From assembly GCF_004331435.1 (NCBI RefSeq), contig NZ_SJKA01000013.1, positions 1 to 64,000 on the forward strand: a DNA stretch of 64,000 bases, in the 5' to 3' direction. Shown piece after piece: positions 62,800 to 64,000 of the stretch; position 1 is the first letter of the stretch, and each line of letters begins with the position of its first letter. The position numbers and the translations under genes are program-made. The notes beneath the pieces are model-generated. The model saw nothing but the letters and a program-made list of their open reading frames with translations. It was not told where the DNA came from and made no database searches. This DNA comes from Kribbella sindirgiensis. GTDB lineage: Bacteria; Actinomycetota; Actinomycetes; Propionibacteriales; Kribbellaceae.

Positions 62800-64000
62800 G
62801 CGCGCCGACCCCGCCGATGGGGTGGAACAGCTGGGACTGCTTCGGTACGACGGTCACCGAAGCCGAGGTGCTGGCGAACGCGCAGGTGATGCACGACCAG
62901 TTGCTGCCGTTCGGGTGGGACACCGTGGTCGTGGACATCGCCTGGTACGACCCGACCGCCCGATCCCACGGCTACAACGAGAACGCGCCGGTCGTCCTGG
63001 ACGACTACGGCCGCCAACTGCCGGCGCCGCTGCGGTTCCCCTCCTCCGCGAGCGGCGCCGGCTTCAAGCCGTTGGCCGCGAAGGTGCACGCGCTCGGGCT
63101 GAAGTTCGGGCTGCACATCATGCGCGGCATCCCGCGACGGGCGGTCGAGCTCGATCTGCCGGTGTACGGGACGGAGTGGACGGCACGGGAGATCGCGGAC
63201 CCCGATCACGTCTGCGCGTGGAACCCGGACAATCTCGGGCTGAACCACGACCATCCCGGCGCGCAGGCGTACTACGACGCGCAGGTCGCGCAGTTCGCCG
63301 AGTGGGGTGTGGACTTCGTGAAGGCGGACGACATGCTCGCGCCGTACCACGATCGCGAAATCGCGGCGTACGCGCAGGCGATCGCGCGGAGCGGGCGGGA
63401 CATCGTGCTGTCCTTGTCACCCGGCACGCACCTGTCGACGCATCACGTCGAGCATCTGCGGGCGAACGCGCAGCTGTGGCGGATCTCCGACGACCTGTGG
63501 GACCGCTGGGAGGACGTGCACGCGCAGTTCGCGCGACTGGCCCGGTGGGCGCCGTTCCAGCAGGCCGGCGGCTGGGCGGACGCGGACATGCTGCCACTCG
63601 GCCACATCGGCATCCGCGCCGAACGCGGCGACGACCGCGACAGCCGCCTCACCGGCGACGAGCAGAAGACGCTGCTCACGCTGTGGGTGATGGGCCGCTC
63701 GCCGCTGATGATGGGCGGCGACCTCCCGACCACGTCCCCGGAAACCCTTGCCCTGCTGAAGAATCCGGCGCTGGCCGAGGTTCTGCGATCGTCGTACGAC
63801 GGCCGGGAGATCGTCCGCGAGCCGCTGGACGACGGCGAGCTGATCGTCTGGACCGCCCAAGGCGACAACTGCTCCTATGCAGCGCTGTTCTGGACCGGCG
63901 GCGCGGCCCGAGAGGTTCAGCTTCCCGCCGATCTGCCCGCACCGACCCGCGACCTGTGGACAGGCACGCAGACAACCGTGCGCGAGTACACCATCCCCGC
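62796..64000 (+). CDS. GH27-type alpha-galactosidase, 3' end beyond the window
   Basis: The frame is open from GTG at 62796 to the window end (401 codons, no stop). It starts SAPTPPMGWNSWDCFG, the GH27/clan-D signature. The nucleophile is expected at D178 in DFVKADDM and the acid/base at D233 in WRISDDLWD. WVMGRSPLMMGGDL is the conserved end of the barrel, and a beta-sandwich domain begins near residue 350. No signal peptide is seen, so it acts on imported oligosaccharides. The start overlaps the dgoD stop (GTGA), tying galactose release to galactonate breakdown. Confidence 0.88.
   Translation, partial: MSAPTPPMGWNSWDCFGTTVTEAEVLANAQVMHDQLLPFGWDTVVVDIAWYDPTARSHGYNENAPVVLDDYGRQLPAPLRFPSSASGAGFKPLAAKVHALGLKFGLHIMRGIPRRAVELDLPVYGTEWTAREIADPDHVCAWNPDNLGLNHDHPGAQAYYDAQVAQFAEWGVDFVKADDMLAPYHDREIAAYAQAIARSGRDIVLSLSPGTHLSTHHVEHLRANAQLWRISDDLWDRWEDVHAQFARLARWAPFQQAGGWADADMLPLGHIGIRAERGDDRDSRLTGDEQKTLLTLWVMGRSPLMMGGDLPTTSPETLALLKNPALAEVLRSSYDGREIVREPLDDGELIVWTAQGDNCSYAALFWTGGAAREVQLPADLPAPTRDLWTGTQTTVREYTIP

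Overview
The window is a 64 kb piece of a high-GC actinobacterial chromosome. Codon use, the abundance of GTAC/GTACGCC-type words, the secretome, leaderless regulators, MsiK, snapalysin and the sugar importers fit Kribbella or a close relative (family-level inference; no rRNA or tRNA is present to confirm it). It reads as ordinary, gene-dense chromosome rather than an island. The only clear mobile DNA is the 3' tail of an IS30-type transposase at the left edge, and a small palindromic element lies at 10.5 kb. I see no CRISPR array, prophage, rRNA or tRNA.

Layout. 0-10.5 kb: IS30 tail; secreted phytase-like esterase; DUF998 protein; berberine-bridge-type oxidoreductase; secreted endonuclease/phosphatase-fold protein; a GNAT / EmrB-QacA pump / TetR cassette with three operator-like repeats; cupin; MFS; an orphan immunity-like protein; gamma-carbonic anhydrase; DinB-like protein. 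10.6-16.2 kb: a CitAB-type two-component system divergent from a complete tctCBA tricarboxylate importer. 16.2-20.9 kb: EVE protein, MFS, an AlkX/YcaQ-type DNA glycosylase and a six-helix class III cyclase. 20.9-27.3 kb: a GH1 beta-glucosidase with its MFS transporter and a YbjQ-like protein, then a large secreted penicillin-acylase-family enzyme with a C-terminal F5/8C domain. 27.4-36.6 kb: SelA-like PLP enzyme, DEAD-box helicase with a long NRDDR repeat tail, soxR, TetR and hydrolase, snapalysin, LacI regulator and msiK. 36.7-42.1 kb: GT2, a YfhO-type membrane protein and an ABC-2 exporter. 42.2-46.2 kb: a four-gene copper operon under three CsoR-type operators. 46.2-52.1 kb: an agl-like alpha-glucoside locus (LacI, binding protein, two permeases, GH13). 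52.2-55.5 kb: DUF4032 kinase-like protein, a sigma-factor remnant with its coupled membrane partner, and a VapBC-type toxin-antitoxin pair. 55.5-64 kb: a galactoside locus with GH16, ABC importer and a uronate-dehydrogenase-like SDR on one side, and ROK regulator, dgoD and a GH27 gene cut by the window end on the other.

How the parts fit. Both sugar ABC importers lack their own ATPase. The lone msiK at 35.5 kb is the obvious supplier, and the palindrome GCAAG-NN-CTTGC appears in front of both lacI/msiK and the agl-type lacI, suggesting shared control. The right-hand locus encodes a plausible oxidative galactose route: GH27 releases galactose, an SDR oxidises it, and DgoD dehydrates galactonate. 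At genome-architecture level, all thirteen convergent gene junctions fall into two classes. Eight are within about 20 bases of each other or overlap; five are spaced and hold a long perfect hairpin. Many regulators appear to be leaderless, with a TAnnnT-like box 5-7 bases before the start codon.
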